From the NCBI GenBank assembly GCA_910574455.1, contig CAJSYZ010000006.1:531981-595980 (forward strand): 64,000 nt of DNA. The letters are read 5' to 3'. Below the pieces are notes generated by a model. That model saw only the letters and a program-made list of their open reading frames with translations, searched no databases and was not told the origin of the DNA. Shown here in pieces: positions 11,881-24,524 of this stretch. This DNA is from Trichaptum fuscoviolaceum. Taxonomy: Eukaryota > Basidiomycota > Agaricomycetes > Hymenochaetales > Trichaptaceae. The stretch's first letter is position 1, and each line of letters opens with the position of its first letter. Position numbers and translations under genes: made by a program.

Positions 11881-13184
11881 ATGACGAAGCACAGCAAGAA
11901 CAATACCGCTTCGTCCATATTTTCTTACGCGGAGTACAAAAGGCTGGACTATGGCACGAAACGAGTATGTCGCAAACGGTACTCCTGTTGGTTGATTGAG
12001 ATGCTAATCGTATAATAAGCAAAGGCTAGGCAATGAATCGATGAAGCAGTATGATGCCTGTGCTCTATGTCTGCAAAAAGCTCGGGATCCCGTAGCTTGC
12101 AGTGAAGGTCATCTTTTTTGCAAGGAATGTGTATACACAGACCTAGGTGAGTCGACATTTGCATTTCAGTGGGAATATCAAATGACTGTGGTCAGTAAAA
12201 CAGAAAAAGGACATTAAACGCCAGAAAGCTCGACTAGAAGCACTGAAGAAAGAAGAAGAGGAGGAGAGGTTAAGGGCGAAAGCTGAAGCTCGGGAACGAG
12301 TTTTGAAGGAGTTTGAGAGGGGTCAGTTAGGACTTGGAGGCTCTGTCGCTGGCGGACTCGCGTCAACATCTGGCGCGAAGGAGGAGAGCTCCAGTTCATC
12401 AGAAGGTGTGTCTACCTTGCTCAGAAGTTACTACCCAAATGCTGAGCATAATCCGAAGCTCGAGGGACGAAGCGCAAACATGACGTGTCATTCTCCCCAA
12501 CTCACATCGATAAACTCGCTGCGGAGGCTGAGGAGGCAGCTTTGAAGAAGATAAAGACTGAACAAGCAGAGGCTCTGAAGGCGAAGCTCCCTGACTTCTG
12601 GTTACCTTCGCTCACTCCAACGTACGCAAGCAAGGGAGTACCGACGGAGCTGAAGGACGTGAAAGTTGTTACCACGTGTAAAGGAGGAAAGGACACTCAT
12701 GAGATTTCGTATGTTCAACCTCCATAACTGTCAAACTTGCTAAACTGACCTTTGTTAGCTTAAAATCTTTAACACCGGTCATATTCTCGTATCCGAAAGA
12801 GCTCCCGCCCGGCGTGACTAACGAAATAGACCGTCGGGATGCTATGTGCCCTTCGTGCAAAAAGAACCTGTCCAACAACACTCTGATGTACCGTACGCAA
12901 AGTCCATCTGATTCAATACAAGAACAAACTAAGCAGTCATTCAGTCATGTTATCATGCTCGCACGTTGTCTGCAAGACGTGCACCGATTCCCTCGTCCGG
13001 CCATCATCGCAATGCGTCGTATGCGATGCAGATGCCTCAAAGAGCAAGATTGTTGAGCTTCGGAGGGAGGGTTCGTGAGACCTCTTCAAGCTATTATTCG
13101 TGCTCACATCATCACACAGGAACGGGCTTCGCTGGTGGAGGCTTAGCCGAATCTTCGAGGAAAGGAACTGCTTTCCAGGGCTAA
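11881..13184 (+). CDS. NOSIP-like protein with split U-box/RING-like fingers
   Basis: NOSIP proteins are nuclear, spliceosome-associated proteins with E3-like modified RING domains. Seven exons join exactly: 11881-11964, 12020-12146, 12196-12405, 12465-12708, 12759-12892, 12945-13070 and 13120-13184, giving 329 aa. The start MTKHSKNNTASSIFSYAEYK matches the family start pattern. The amino half-finger has CALC and HLFCKECV, followed by the basic helix KQKKDIKRQKARLEALKKEE. The carboxyl finger has CPSCKKNLSNN, SCSHVVCKTCTDSLV and CVVCDAD, and the family tail GTGFAGGG is present. Length fits fungal members. A Ser/Gly-rich linker lies in the middle. Confidence 0.9.
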
Positions 13185-13496
13185 ATTCTCCGCCTGATAG
13201 CTTCATTGTACAATATTGGTCGCCGTACGAATAACACTTCCGTGAAACTCAAAATAATATGGATTGCTATTCGTGTGAGTAACCAGGTATGGTTTCCTTC
13301 TCTCCGTTTATCCTTGTCTGTCCACGTTTTGTCTCACGAAGAACGGACACATGATCGTGCTTCTCACCCACTTCGGTTCGTTCTATATTTATCTACGAGA
13401 GGCGATTCTAAGAAGTTGATAAGACGTTGCTAACGGCTCTTGTGTGTCGTCCGAAGCCCCAGGAAATAACCACGAGAACCTCTGCGTGATTGCGAT

Positions 13497-15494
13497 ATGT
13501 CCGAATCCGACAGAAGACTCGAGGAGCTAGGCTACAAGCCAGAGTTCAAGCGTGAAATGTCGCTTTTCGGTGTCCTTGGCATGTCGTTTTGTGCGATAGG
13601 CATCTTGACGGGTATGAGTAGCGCATTCCAGACAGGACTGTTCTCCGGCGGACCTCTTGGCTTATTCTGGGGATGGAACGTGGGTTCTCAGTCTATTGTT
13701 ATGGTGTTTTCTGATTTTAATTTCTTTGCCTATTAGATATGCAGTCTGTTCATGTTCTTGATTGCCCTTTGCTTGGCTGAAATTTGTAGCGCATAGTATG
13801 TCTTTCACACATCATCTGGCAGGCGCTAATCGCAGACATAGTCCTACAATGGGAGGTCTCTATTTTTGGGTTTGCAAGATGAGGCCAGATCGTCCAGTTC
13901 TAGGATGTAAGTGGGTTGTCAGGCTTTCGCGATCATGCTAAAACTCGTTCCTACCAGACTTTACCGGGTGGTTGTATACCGTAGCGATGATCTTTACCGG
14001 GACATCAGGAAACCTGAGGTATGTATGACATTCCTTCGCTCCGGTCCTTTCCGACCGATTCTATTCTAGCACTGCACTCTACATCGCATCTCTCATTGAA
14101 GTCGGGACTGGGAAGGGTCTGACCCGAGTCGAGGTCGCTGCTATTGCGTGGGGCGTGAATATACTTTCTGGAGTTATGAATACAGTCGGAACGAAGGCCA
14201 TTGGGAGAATGAGCGCATTCAATGTGTGGTGGACACTAGGCGGAACCTTCGTTCTCGTTATTACCTTGCTCGTGAAAGCACCGACTAAGGTAATGTCTCA
14301 GTTTGATTCGACAAAGATTCATGTTACTAATATTCATAGAATACCGCGGAGTTCGTATTCACGGACTATGAGAAGTAATGTTTACCGTGCTGCTTCTTTG
14401 TCCCTTACTGACGCATACCAGCTTCACGGGATGGCAATCCAAAGGATTCGTAACATTACTTGGTTTTCTACAAGCCGTCTACACGCTTGAAGGTTGCGAG
14501 ACGGCTGCGCAAGTCGCGGAGGAGGCAAGGCGTGCGGAGCTGCTGGCGCCCATTGGGATCATCACGAGCATCCTCGGCTCCTGGATTATAGGATTGGCGT
14601 ACATGCTGGCTCTCCTCTTCTCCGTTCAATCGATTCCCCACATCCAGCAAACGAGCCTCGCCATTCCCATAGCCCAGCTCTATTTCGACGCTGTTGGCCG
14701 CAAACTGACCATTCTTTGCCTTGTCGTCATTGGACTGGCGCAATGTATGGCAGCCATCACCGCCTTCACTGCCTCGTCCCGGCTCTTCTATGCACTCGCG
14801 AGGGATGGAGCTGTCCCGCCATGCGCAAGAGCTGCCTGCCTCAAACTGAATAGGTGGCAAGCGCCTTACTACGGTGTTTGGATCTCCGTGCTAGTGGGTT
14901 GTATCATCTCGTGTGCGTACATAGGAAGCGTCGTTGCGGTAAGGGCCTTTGAGCAATTATTCACGCCGAACACTGACGAAACTGCATTTTATACTCCAGT
15001 TCAATGCTATACTATCATCTGCGGCTGTAGCCGTAATGCTTAGCTACCTTCAACCGATTATAATCCGAGTGTTCTGGCCTTCCACGTGGGTGATGGCTAA
15101 TCTAAAGAATTCACCTCTTGTGCTGAATTAAGGGCGAACCTATAGTCTCAATGAACGTGGCCCTTTCACTCTTGGTAAATGGTCATGGACGATTAACCTT
15201 CTAAGCTTCTTAGTGAGTAATCAGGTACTGAACTGGAATAATTGACGGAAGCCTAAAGGTGGCATTCAGTTCACCATATTCGTTTGCGTTCTGTTCATTC
15301 TGCCTACTGCGCATCCCACCAATTCGCTGAACATGAACTATGCGGTCGTGGCGATTGGCTCACTAATTCTCCTTACTGCGGTTTCCTGGTTATTTTGGGG
15401 CCGATTGCATTTCACAGGTCCGGTAAGGACGCTGATGGCCGGTGCTTACCAACCAGGGAGCATTTCGGAGGATTTGGAAAAGCCTCTGAAGTAA
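13497..15494 (+). CDS. APC-superfamily amino acid/choline permease
   Basis: This is a 12-helix plasma-membrane transporter of the amino acid/choline family (the GABA permease Uga4/Hnm1 type). Ten exons join: 13497-13679, 13737-13795, 13842-13906, 13958-14018, 14070-14289, 14340-14374, 14422-14938, 15000-15085, 15146-15212 and 15270-15494, giving 505 aa. The amino end (LGYKPEFKREMSLFGVLG) carries the conserved E-F-x-R helix-1 entry. PTMGGLYFW in helix 3, GCETAAQVAEEARRAE between helices, and FTASSRLFYALARDGAVP are hallmarks of the family. The join of exons 8 and 9 (ACG/T acceptor) is the least certain, but it restores the expected FWPST-LNERGPFTLGKW. The substrate cannot be named from sequence alone. 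Confidence 0.92.
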
Positions 15495-16634
15495 TGTCAA
15501 ACTAACATATGTTTCTGTGGGTAAATCCATCCGAATTGATTTCGTATGTTAATTGGTGTGGAGCAGATATCTTCGTGACACACTACGTATCTCTAACATA
15601 CCGCACTACGAATCAGATTAACTGATGGTCAGTTGGTAATGTTGATGTTTTATTCTTAGAACATTCACGTGGATGATTGGTTCCGCAACATATACTTCCG
15701 AACTCGGTTCTTCTCGACCGATAGAGCTGAACATCGAAGATATTTATCCTGACGCCCCCGACGAGACGCCGTATGAATCACCACTATGAATTGCCATCAT
15801 AGTCAATGTCAAAAGCAGCTTGATACTTTTACAATGTATACGAAACTCTTTGACGTTCATATTCGATTTTTTTTCTTCAGGATATATAGGCATTGTTCCT
15901 CTGCTAGCGCCTGAGCTTCGCTGGAGCTTTTAGACTCGTAAGCACGTGTCGGATTTTCACCCGCCCGCCAGCGTTTAGGCGTGCGCTCTGGGGATGAAGG
16001 CCCGTTATTATACTTAGCGTCTCTTCAAGCACGAGGCTAAAGAATGACCGACGTGAAGCCAGCAATTAATCCGGCTCCGTATAGACATTCACTGGCAATA
16101 ACGTCTATCTCGACAGCGGTATAAAGCTCAACCCCGTTTCCAAGCCGGAATCTACTTTCGACTGGTCAAATGCCAGCATTGTCTCGGGGACTTCGAGACT
16201 GTTCGTATATAGGCTGGGTGCGATAGCTAGCCTGGTCTCAGATCGGCTTGACGCTGGTGTCTTGGTTGACTGCGCTGACTTCCGAGCCAGTCTCAGCTGA
16301 AACATTCGACGCCATTTAATATCAGACTTCTCGTCGCATCCTACCATCGCCACATCACCCACCACCAACCCCACTGATCTACTCGTCGGTTGCAAAACCA
16401 GTCATTCCGATAGGGAGTGTACTTCAGACGATACAAGCATCACCGTTTCTGAAGGTCCGTAAGTTACATTAAAGCGTCACACAAAAGTACGTATTTTTAA
16501 TCCAGACTACATTTATGGCTATTGCTCAACGTTCCTACAGTATTTGCTCACGACGTCAAGAATCTACTAACAGTGAAATCCGCATCCGCATTCGACATTC
16601 ATACGTTACATCCTTCGGCACTCAGCTCACCAAC
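15495..16634. other. Intergenic region
   Basis: No supported gene. The 96-codon minus-strand frame at 16105-16395 and its overlapping neighbours show no recognisable domain. Confidence 0.35.
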
Positions 16635-16976
16635 ATGCGTTCTCAAATTGCGACAATATTCTTCACCCTCTTCACGCTTTACGCCAGTGCGTCTCCTATT
16701 GCGGCCGGTCCCGACACTGCGCTCCAAATACAAAGTTCACTGGATGAGACAATGCATCCTATTGACCACGATCCGCGCGTATATGTCACACAACACGGCT
16801 GGAACGACGCAACAGCTAGACTATCGGATGTTTTGAAAGGTGCTTTCCGGTTGTCGTCCTTGTTTACGGGATCCAGTAACGATGCTCCGGAGAAGCAGTC
16901 GAAGGAAAGAAGATTAGGGTCGGAACAGCCTCAGCGCAAGATCCGCGCAGCCCGCAGGCGTCGCGGTCACCCGTAG
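16635..16976 (+). CDS. Small secreted protein
   Basis: A single 113-codon frame starts MRSQIATIFFTLFTLYASAS, a textbook signal peptide with likely cleavage after the Ala-Ser-Ala box. The mature part is about 93 residues, has no cysteine, and ends in a strongly basic tail (RKIRAARRRRGHP) with dibasic sites that a Kex2-type protease could cut. The frame stays open upstream to 16515, but the signal peptide decides the start. I do not recognise a family; small secreted proteins without homologues are common in mushrooms. It could also be a secreted-peptide precursor. Confidence 0.6.
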   Translation: MRSQIATIFFTLFTLYASASPIAAGPDTALQIQSSLDETMHPIDHDPRVYVTQHGWNDATARLSDVLKGAFRLSSLFTGSSNDAPEKQSKERRLGSEQPQRKIRAARRRRGHP

Positions 16977-17904
16977 AACCTTTCCTGCCCGGGATCGAGT
17001 TTTGCCTCCGAATATTTCTGCGATACTCTTATATAAATCATGTATTAGTCTGTAAATCATGTAAATAAGTTGAAGTGTAGACCAATCTTTGCGTCTTTCA
17101 TATCTGAGTCATTGTTATGAGTTAGTGAACAAGCTATAGGCAACCTTCGTCTGCGTAAGAAACACTGAGAAGGAAGACTGACCATGAACAGTTCGTATAT
17201 TATATCATCCTCAGCACTTCGGCATAGTGATCTTATCATAGCGCTTTTAGCAGCCGAAAATTGAAAGTAAACGTAAATTACGGGAAGCCTGCAGCCGCAG
17301 AGCGAAAGGGGGATGGATGTTCTGAGCTGCATTTTGACAAATCGTATACCACCTACAAAGGTCATGATGTCGGAGTCAGGACTGCCTAGAGAAAACAGTG
17401 ATACAGTACTTAGCAGAGTGTATGGCGTTTGTCTACGCATCATGATACCGGTGGTAGATCTATTTGTGGCCGGCTAAGTTGTTCTAGATTCCAAAGATTA
17501 CTGCAACTTTTGACTTATCTTTCAGATGCGGTGTCTTGTGCGATATTCAGCGCTGCGTCTATTATCAAGAGCAGATTGTTGGCATTCCAAAACAAGAGAA
17601 AGAGGAGATCGGCGAGTTGCCGAAACTACATAAAATCCACTGGCACTTTCGGAAACTCTTCACTGGCAGGTTGCAGCACGTGACAATAAACTTGAACTTG
17701 TCACAGCCTATTGTTCATATGTTGAAACCACAACTATGGCGTCACGTCACGTGCAGAGACAACTTGAACGCGCGCGGTGCCATAAATAGACTTAGTACCT
17801 CATTCCTGACTTCCATCTTCCCTCCCCCCAACGTTGAACACACATATATCAGGCATCTCTGAGCATCTTAATAGTGACACGACAACTCATACAAGCTGGT
17901 CGAC
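16977..17904. other. Intergenic region
   Basis: No supported gene. Short overlapping frames at 17429-17862 have no recognisable domain. The stretch contains the promoter of the F-box gene. Confidence 0.35.
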
Positions 17905-20104
17905 ATGAGATCCTCTCGTCCATCCAAGTGAGTACTCTCCTGAGTCTTCTGCTTCTGCTAGCACCATGCTCTATGCTCACTGTTCTGCAGACGGAGCGCA
18001 TCGCCCTCTCCTGAAGATCTGCCGAAAAAGCGTTCCAGAACTAAAGGGCCTTCAGAGAAAGGCGACGAGACCGCATCGGATGTCGGACCAAGAACGAGAA
18101 GGACCCGGGGCATTGTAGGAAAACTCTCATTGATAATGAACATGCCCAATGACGTGATCATTGAAGTAGGTTTTGGACATAATAGTCGTTATTATATCTA
18201 ACAGCTGCCTCAGATCCTTTGTCACTTGCATCCGGAAGACCTCTTGAGCATAGCGAGAACTTCGAAGACCTGGAGGACGATTCTGATGTCGAAGTCCTCG
18301 ATATGTATCTGGAAGGCTGCGGAGCAAAGCCTCGGGATGCCACCCTGTCCTCCTGACATCTCTAACCCTAGATATGCTAGCCTACTGCTGGAAAGGATCT
18401 GCACAGTAAGTTGGTATTAAGCTGTCGTTTCACTAAATCTCCTAATTTCGTAGCATTGCGGTGGCCATTGTCGGAGGACTGTAGATATCCAAGCCAGAGC
18501 AAGGTTGTGCACAAAATGCGAGAAAGAGTAAGAAAGTTCATTTTCCTTCTTCCGTCTCGCTCTGAATCCCACAAAGAATGAAATTAGAAGGGAAGTCGCT
18601 GGCCAATGTCAAGTGCGAGTTCTCAGGTGCAATCGAAAGCTGGTTGAGGAAAAGAAGGGAAGACGTGCTGAGACAGAAGGAGGACCTGAAGCAAATGCGG
18701 CGCGCATCGTGAGTCGTCTTGTTAGAACTCGAGTCGATCGTTTTGACCATCGAATAGAATTTATCGTCGATTGGACGACCTAGGTTATACACAAGACGAT
18801 TACAGCGCTGTTGAATGGGATCACGACAAATGCAAGAAATGGTGTGCTTTGGTTAATAATTCCCAAAAGTTGACGGATGAAGGTAACATTCAATCCATTG
18901 TGGAAGAAGTATCTGTCACCTATTCTTATATTCACATTGTAGGATGGAGGAAAATACGTCCTCAATTGGAGGAACTAATCCTTCTTTATAGAGAGGAGAA
19001 GCATCAAACTGCCCGAAAACAATGCTTTTTCTCTCGTTTACAAGCAATCTGTGAATTTGCGCTTTCTGTACTGCACGAATCCAAGCTCCTCTGGTCACGG
19101 ACGGAACTAATGCAGCATCCCGGCGTCTTAAACATCTTAAATGCGGACGGGCTCGAGACGACAATCAGCGAAGGTGATCTTGAAATCATCAAAGGAATTG
19201 TTCTTGAGCATGGAAGCAAGCGGAAGCAAGAGCAGATTGAACTTTGTGGGGCTGCCATGGTGACAGCCTTCGCTGAATGTGGCTTACCTCTTCCGGGCGC
19301 AAAAGCAGGCGAAAGCGCTGAAGACAAGCCTTCAAGGCAGTGGCCTATATCAGCTTCAAACATCCTCGAACACAGTTGTGCGTTCTTCGAGAAAAAGGTC
19401 CACAACATAGGGACCTTCGCTCTGGGAGCTATAGAAACATTTGATCGCATAGCATCAGGTCTTCAGCCGGGAGATCCTCAGAATTTGCTTGATTTATACG
19501 CTCCAGACACAGGGACGATTGTGGCAGCGAAGAATTTGGCGGAGGGGCTAAATATCGCTCACCTATCCCTAAGCGAGCTTGATTTGCGCGGAAATACCTT
19601 TGTCTGCGCTCGCTGCGATGACTCCCGTACGATAATGAATTGGCGAAAATTGGTACGTTGTATCTACTTAGAAATGCACTACGCTAACTACACCTTTGTC
19701 GTAGGTCGTGCATTTCCACTATCTGAGTTCCGCGTCTGCAAGTCACAGACCTATTGTGAATTATCTTGTTAAGGTCACCGGGTACGACCTCTAGCTCTCA
19801 ACATCGTTGGCGATGCTAATAGATCACACTTTCTGCAGGCTCGTAATTGGGGAGGACAAGCATTCCCTGGAGGACGACTCTTTGGGCGTAAGTGCTATCG
19901 ATTTAAGCAGCATTGACGATGTCCAAATTCAAGGTCTGTACCTTTGGGAGACAGTGAACTTCGCGCTGAGTATACTTGCGGTTTCTAGCAATCACTGATT
20001 CTGATACACAAGACACAAATGACTTCCTTGTTATGTCCTGCGGTCTAGTTAAGAAGGATAGTAATGTACTGGAATGGAACAGAAATATTTGTAAAAGTAG
20101 ATAG
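17905..20104 (+). CDS. F-box protein with cysteine-rich segment
   Basis: This is a probable substrate adaptor of an SCF ubiquitin ligase. Exons 17905-17927, 17991-18165, 18214-18405, 18454-18527, 18577-18708 and 18757-18882 join in frame, followed by a long exon from about 18943 to the donor near 19650. The F-box lies at about residues 57-105: MPNDVIIEILCHLHPEDLLS, then ARTSKTWRTILMSKSSICIW. A basic, Ser/Pro-rich amino end precedes it. After the F-box come paired cysteines (HCGGHCRRTV and LCTKCEK), resembling the arrangement in many basidiomycete F-box proteins, then a helical basic stretch. Near the carboxyl end CARCDD and HFHYLSS suggest a second degenerate zinc site. The last exons (ending at the TAG at 20102-20104) are my best guess; the end could differ. 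Confidence 0.78.
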
Positions 20105-20320
20105 TCAGACTCACGCGAATTTGCTATATGTAAAGCGAGCACTTGCTGTGTGCGGGAGGCACTTACAACTACGTACTGGGCATCGTCTGCAACTTGAAGA
20201 TGTGCGTGGTCGATCTGCACAGTCTGGACTCTGGAGTCAGAAGAAGAAAGATATCGATATTATTACCGAGCGTATCATACAAGAATATACAAAACTATGT
20301 CTACAAAGCTTGACTGGCAA

Positions 20321-21470
20321 TTACTCATCCTTTCCGCCCTTCTCTGGTGTAGCGGGAGGGCTTCCCCACCCAAACCAGCTAGTGCGCCTGTTGGCAGCTC
20401 CTGTTCTGTTAGAATCCGAATCGGAGATGCGAGTGACACCCCCGAGATCGTAACCTTCGACGTCGCTTGGAACCTCCACTTCTTCGTACTGCGCAACACG
20501 AGAACGAAGGTCTGCATCCGACCCAGCGGGGGATGTCGGTAAATAGGACGAGGAGCCATGCTGGACGGGAATCATCCTCTCCGGGCTCGAGTCTGACGCC
20601 GAATCGTCTAAGTGTTGGAGAGACGCGAGCTCGGCCTCTAGCTGGCGGCGGCGTTCGAGCAGTGACTCTGTGGTTGCGCGGTTCACGCCAGACATATGCG
20701 GGCGCTGCGGCTGTGCCGGCGCAGCTGCAGCGAGCCCGCTAAACAAGGATGTACCACCTGTCGTAGTTGCAGATGGATGGGCAGCCTGGCCTGTTTGTCG
20801 AAGAAGCGCAGCACCCGAGGCTACAATGGACGGTCCATAAGTCCGCCAGAGACCTCCTAGCAACTGCGCAGGGCCTGAGACTGGATCAGCCATGGTGGGC
20901 GGCTGCGCCGCATCTGCGCTGCCCTCAGGCTGACGTGTTGACTCTGCAGCAGCTGCCTGGCCAAGCGAGCCCATGATCTGATTCCACAGGAGCTGTAGCT
21001 TCTCCTGAACGAACGTGTAAATACGTGTCTTCAATCTAACGAGAGTTGCATCTATGTCGTCTTCGTGATAATGGAAGAAAGGCTGTAGATATCGGACGTA
21101 GATGTATGACGATCCTTGCGTTTGAGGCAAGGAGAGGTATAGAAGGAAGATGGTCTTCATTGTGAAGTAAAGGGGTATCCTGCAAGGCGAACTCGATGAT
21201 CCTTCAAACCGTCGGGTTATCCATCATCACTCACCATGAGACAAGCCATTCTGCGACGTATTCAACGCCTACTATGCAGCCGAGCACAGTCCAGTACATC
21301 AGCCATCGTTCAAGATCCGCTTCGGATGCTGGTCGCTGAGATAGGGTCTTGTAAGAAGCATACCCTGGATAAAGGAAAGCAACAACCGAACTAGACGAGC
21401 TCTTAGATTTTACAGTGCTTTCGAGGATGAGAACTTACCTGATAATTCTTGTTGTGAAATAGATGAACAT
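20321..21470 (-). CDS. REEP/Yop1 (TB2/DP1/HVA22) family ER-shaping protein
   Basis: Members of this family insert hairpin helices into the endoplasmic reticulum membrane and generate tubule curvature. Three exons (21439-21470, 21235-21399 and 20321-21179) give 351 aa. The TB2 domain is clear: YPGYASYKTL, then LMYWTVLGCIVGVEYVAEWL, then LLYLSLPQTQGSSYIYVRYL with the invariant PQTQG. HEDDIDATLVRLK follows. The carboxyl 200 residues are low-complexity (Ala/Gln/Ser-rich), with a short coiled coil (LLERRRQLEAELASL) and an aromatic patch near the end (RRTSWFGWGSPP). The long tail is typical of basidiomycete members and absent from yeast Yop1. Confidence 0.9.
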
Positions 21471-21651
21471 GGTGGTAGGAGGCAAGGAGAGGAAGGGGCA
21501 GCCTCGCATAGAGCACACTTCCGCTCAATTATATAATACATGTCCCAATAGGTCGGAAACCGAGCGCAGTGATCTTCTTGGTTTCGTCCCACCACCATCT
21601 CACATGTTGTCCATAGAATTCTGTAAGTAAGTCGGTACGAGACGGCTTGCA

Positions 21652-23034
21652 ATGCCCAAGAGAAAGACTGCGCCGAAAAATGGAAAACAACAGAAGGCTA
21701 AAAAGCAACGAGTCGGCGCTGAGCCTAGTGCGCCAAGCGAGAAGGAATGGCAGAGATTGAAGGAATACAAGTGCTTTATTGGTATGTTTATCTGGTTTGC
21801 TGTGCACATTATGCTATGGACTCAACCGTGTATAGTGCAGGATGAAGATGGCGAACCCCATTCGTTCACAATAGGGAAATAGTGAGTTCATTCGTGAGTG
21901 GCATTGATGTATGTTGACCTATTCAGATCATCTTCAGTGCAATCATATTACCGCATGGCAGATCCCCAGGAGAACAGCTTGAATATCACGAGTATTGGGT
22001 GGGGAAGATTAAGGAGATACGGTGTAGGAATGATGATCCCGCAGAGGTTTGTCCTGCCATCTTCCGTTTGTTTCCGCTGTTGACTTGAATCTTCATAGGT
22101 ATGGGCTTTAATTCAATGGCTCTATTCTGGCCCAGACGTTGCGAAAGAAGAGCCTTCTTTGTATGCATTTCGGTAATGTGCTGCGCGTATAATCCTGACA
22201 ATGCGCAGCAACAGGACTTCATGCGCGAGGATGGAGAGGCTTCTTTCCAACGCGACGGATTTTGTTCATACAGCATGCTTCCAAGGTTAGTTACATGACT
22301 ATCTACTGCGACCATTACTTGATACGTGACATCAGGTTTAGTCAAATGTACTTATTATGACGAGTCAGATATGGAGCAGCCGATGATTTCTGAGCTTGAC
22401 TTCTTTTACCGGTACTCTTTCAATGTCCATACCAAACAGATAACTGTCAGTCTCCTCTTATCGTTTCGATATGCTTATTGAACGTGATATTCAGCCTATA
22501 CCCTATGGGACCTGCCTGTGCCGCAAACCGTACAGTCCTGATACCACTGCGCTAATGCACTTCTGCCCGCGGTACACTTGCCAGAAAGCCTTTGATGTGG
22601 CATGTCTCGAAAAAGCCGATAAAAGGGAACTCGGTGATGTACAAGGACATGCGCCTCGGCGTGTACAATTCGAACGAAGTCTTCCTAGCGTGTCTGTCCA
22701 TGATACGAGAAATCCCAGTATACCTGAAGTCGATAAACTTACCGCACTTCCTTCAAGTTATGAAGGAAGCTACGACGACATCCCCGAAGACCTACTCGCA
22801 CTTGCTCGCTCTCCGATGGTAAAAGGAAAGAAACTGGCCGCCGGCGGTGTTGTCGGCAATATACCCTTCGTCTTGCGCGCTCGCCAACTTGTTTATGATA
22901 TATTACAAAATGGACCTGTCACTTCGATCGATTGGGAAACATCCCTCGGTCTAGACTCGGAGGGCATAGATGCAAAGGAGTTGATTGCGAAAGACTCCCA
23001 TTTACTTTGTCCTGGTTGCGGAGGAGCCATTTGA
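21652..23034 (+). CDS. BAH-PHD domain chromatin protein
   Basis: The bromo-adjacent homology domain binds nucleosomes or modified histone tails, and a following cysteine-rich finger is common in fungal BAH-PHD proteins. Seven exons join exactly (21652-21781, 21836-21881, 21938-22046, 22099-22160, 22209-22285, 22336-22445 and 22495-23034), giving 357 aa. The amino end is a basic nuclear-type stretch (MPKRKTAPKNGKQQKAKKQR). BAH features follow: YWVGKIKEIRCRNDDPAE, then VWALIQWLYSG, then LVKCTYYDESDMEQP. The finger begins GTCLCRKPYSP and contains CPRYTCQKAFDVACL, with the last pair (CPGCGG) at the very carboxyl terminus, far from the rest. The second half has no recognisable fold. Confidence 0.88.
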
Positions 23035-23450
23035 TCTTGTTACACATACCCTTGCTGTGATTGATTTACATGCACCACCCAGTTGTTAATTGTAGCGATA
23101 CGCTTTTCACCTGCTTTCTTGTTGTCTAGAGCCGTGATCCAATGTATAATATCTTGCAATAACACTAGATAATGATACTCCTGTAACGTATTTTATTCTA
23201 TGAATGTTCCGCGGGTGTATCGGCAAGGAGATACAATATGTACATAGGTAGTGAACGTGCATCAACATGCGCCTATCCCTCACATCAAACCTTATGAGTG
23301 TTGAGTCATTTGGAAAGCAATATATTCACATCTACCGCCCACATCTCATCAACTCGGAGCCGTTATAGTCAGATACAAAAGGACGAACGCGTTCGCGCCG
23401 ATACGCCCACATTGTACACCAGTATTGTTGCCCACACTCACCAGGTCGCT
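23035..23450. other. Intergenic region upstream of the TPR gene
   Basis: Holds the 3' flank of the BAH-PHD gene and the promoter of the TPR gene. The TPR frame stays open upstream to 23298, but that extension looks non-coding. Confidence 0.35.
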
Positions 23451-24524
23451 ATGACAGATAATGCACCACGCAAGAATATTCATTCTAAGACTCTCGGAAT
23501 TTGGGATTTGCTGCCGACTGAAGAGGCATTGAAGCGCTTCCAGGAGATGCTTCAAGGATTTCAGAATGTATCGCTTGAGCCCACTAGATTAGAGATGGAC
23601 GTCAAGATGTGCCTCGACCAGATCGACAGAGGTCAAATCCTAACCCAATTAGCAAGAACACAGGGCCTCATGGGCAAATTTGATAGAGCGCACAAGACAC
23701 TTGATGAAGCAGAGAAGATAGCCAAAGACGCGAAGAATATCCCAGTTGTTAGCAGCCCTTTCGGACAGGAGCTCGCTATACTAAACGCTAGGATCGAGCT
23801 TGAGAGAGGCAGGGTAGTCAATAGTTCAGGAAACTCGGCGTCTTCTATTCGACACTTCAAGAACGCGCTCAATTACGCGTCCTCTTCGACAGAGCATATA
23901 TCGACAGAAGCATCAGCGGACAAGAGCGCCAGGGAGTACATATCAATTCTGCTGTACCTCACAGTCGATTCTTTGCATATGCTTGCCTTCGTTCAAGACA
24001 CGAAAGAGGATAGAGAAGAATCTGCAAGGAGAGGTCTGGAGATCGCGGAACGTGAAGCTAGTGATCCGCTCGTCCGGCGATGGGTGGGTCCACTTCTCAA
24101 CAATTCTGCATGGGACACCGTGGAGAGTGGCGATTTTGAGAAAGCAGTTTCAGTCTTCCAGCGCGCGGTAGAAGCTCGTAAGGAGGTACTGGACGATCTC
24201 GAACACGAAGAATGGTATAAGATTTTAAGTGCTGCCGATAAGGCGACGGCAAAGGAGAAGAGGGTTACGACGTGGAAAATCGCTAGGTGGAGTGTTGGCC
24301 ATGCGCAGGTGATGGCTGGGAAGGAAGGTGACGCATTCGAAACGTTGACCGGAATTCTGAGCGACAATTTGGATGGTCCTGCGATTCGAGCGGATCTTGC
24401 GATTTTGGTCGCGAAGCAAGGCGATGGCAGCGCTGCGGAACATGCCAAACGAGCCATCGCTCTCGGGGTTTCAAAGGAAAAGGTCGCTGAGATGAATGCC
24501 ATCATCGCTCAATTCAGTGAATGA
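23451..24524 (+). CDS. Single-exon TPR-repeat protein
   Basis: This 357-aa intronless protein is built of helix pairs resembling tetratricopeptide repeats, for example ILTQLARTQGLMGKFDRAHK, then LLNNSAWDTVESGDFEKAVS, then WSVGHAQVMAGKEGDAFETL. TPR arrays bind partner proteins. The start MTDNAPRKNIHSKTLGIWDL was preferred over the in-frame ATG at 23298 because the upstream part is unlike the rest in composition. Proteins of this shape are conserved as uncharacterised TPR proteins across mushrooms. Lack of introns is unusual beside its neighbours. Confidence 0.85.
   Translation: MTDNAPRKNIHSKTLGIWDLLPTEEALKRFQEMLQGFQNVSLEPTRLEMDVKMCLDQIDRGQILTQLARTQGLMGKFDRAHKTLDEAEKIAKDAKNIPVVSSPFGQELAILNARIELERGRVVNSSGNSASSIRHFKNALNYASSSTEHISTEASADKSAREYISILLYLTVDSLHMLAFVQDTKEDREESARRGLEIAEREASDPLVRRWVGPLLNNSAWDTVESGDFEKAVSVFQRAVEARKEVLDDLEHEEWYKILSAADKATAKEKRVTTWKIARWSVGHAQVMAGKEGDAFETLTGILSDNLDGPAIRADLAILVAKQGDGSAAEHAKRAIALGVSKEKVAEMNAIIAQFSE

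Noticed and set aside
20467..20976. Plus-strand frames opposite the REEP/Yop1 gene
   Set aside because: No recognisable content; they lie in the low-complexity tail of the minus-strand gene.
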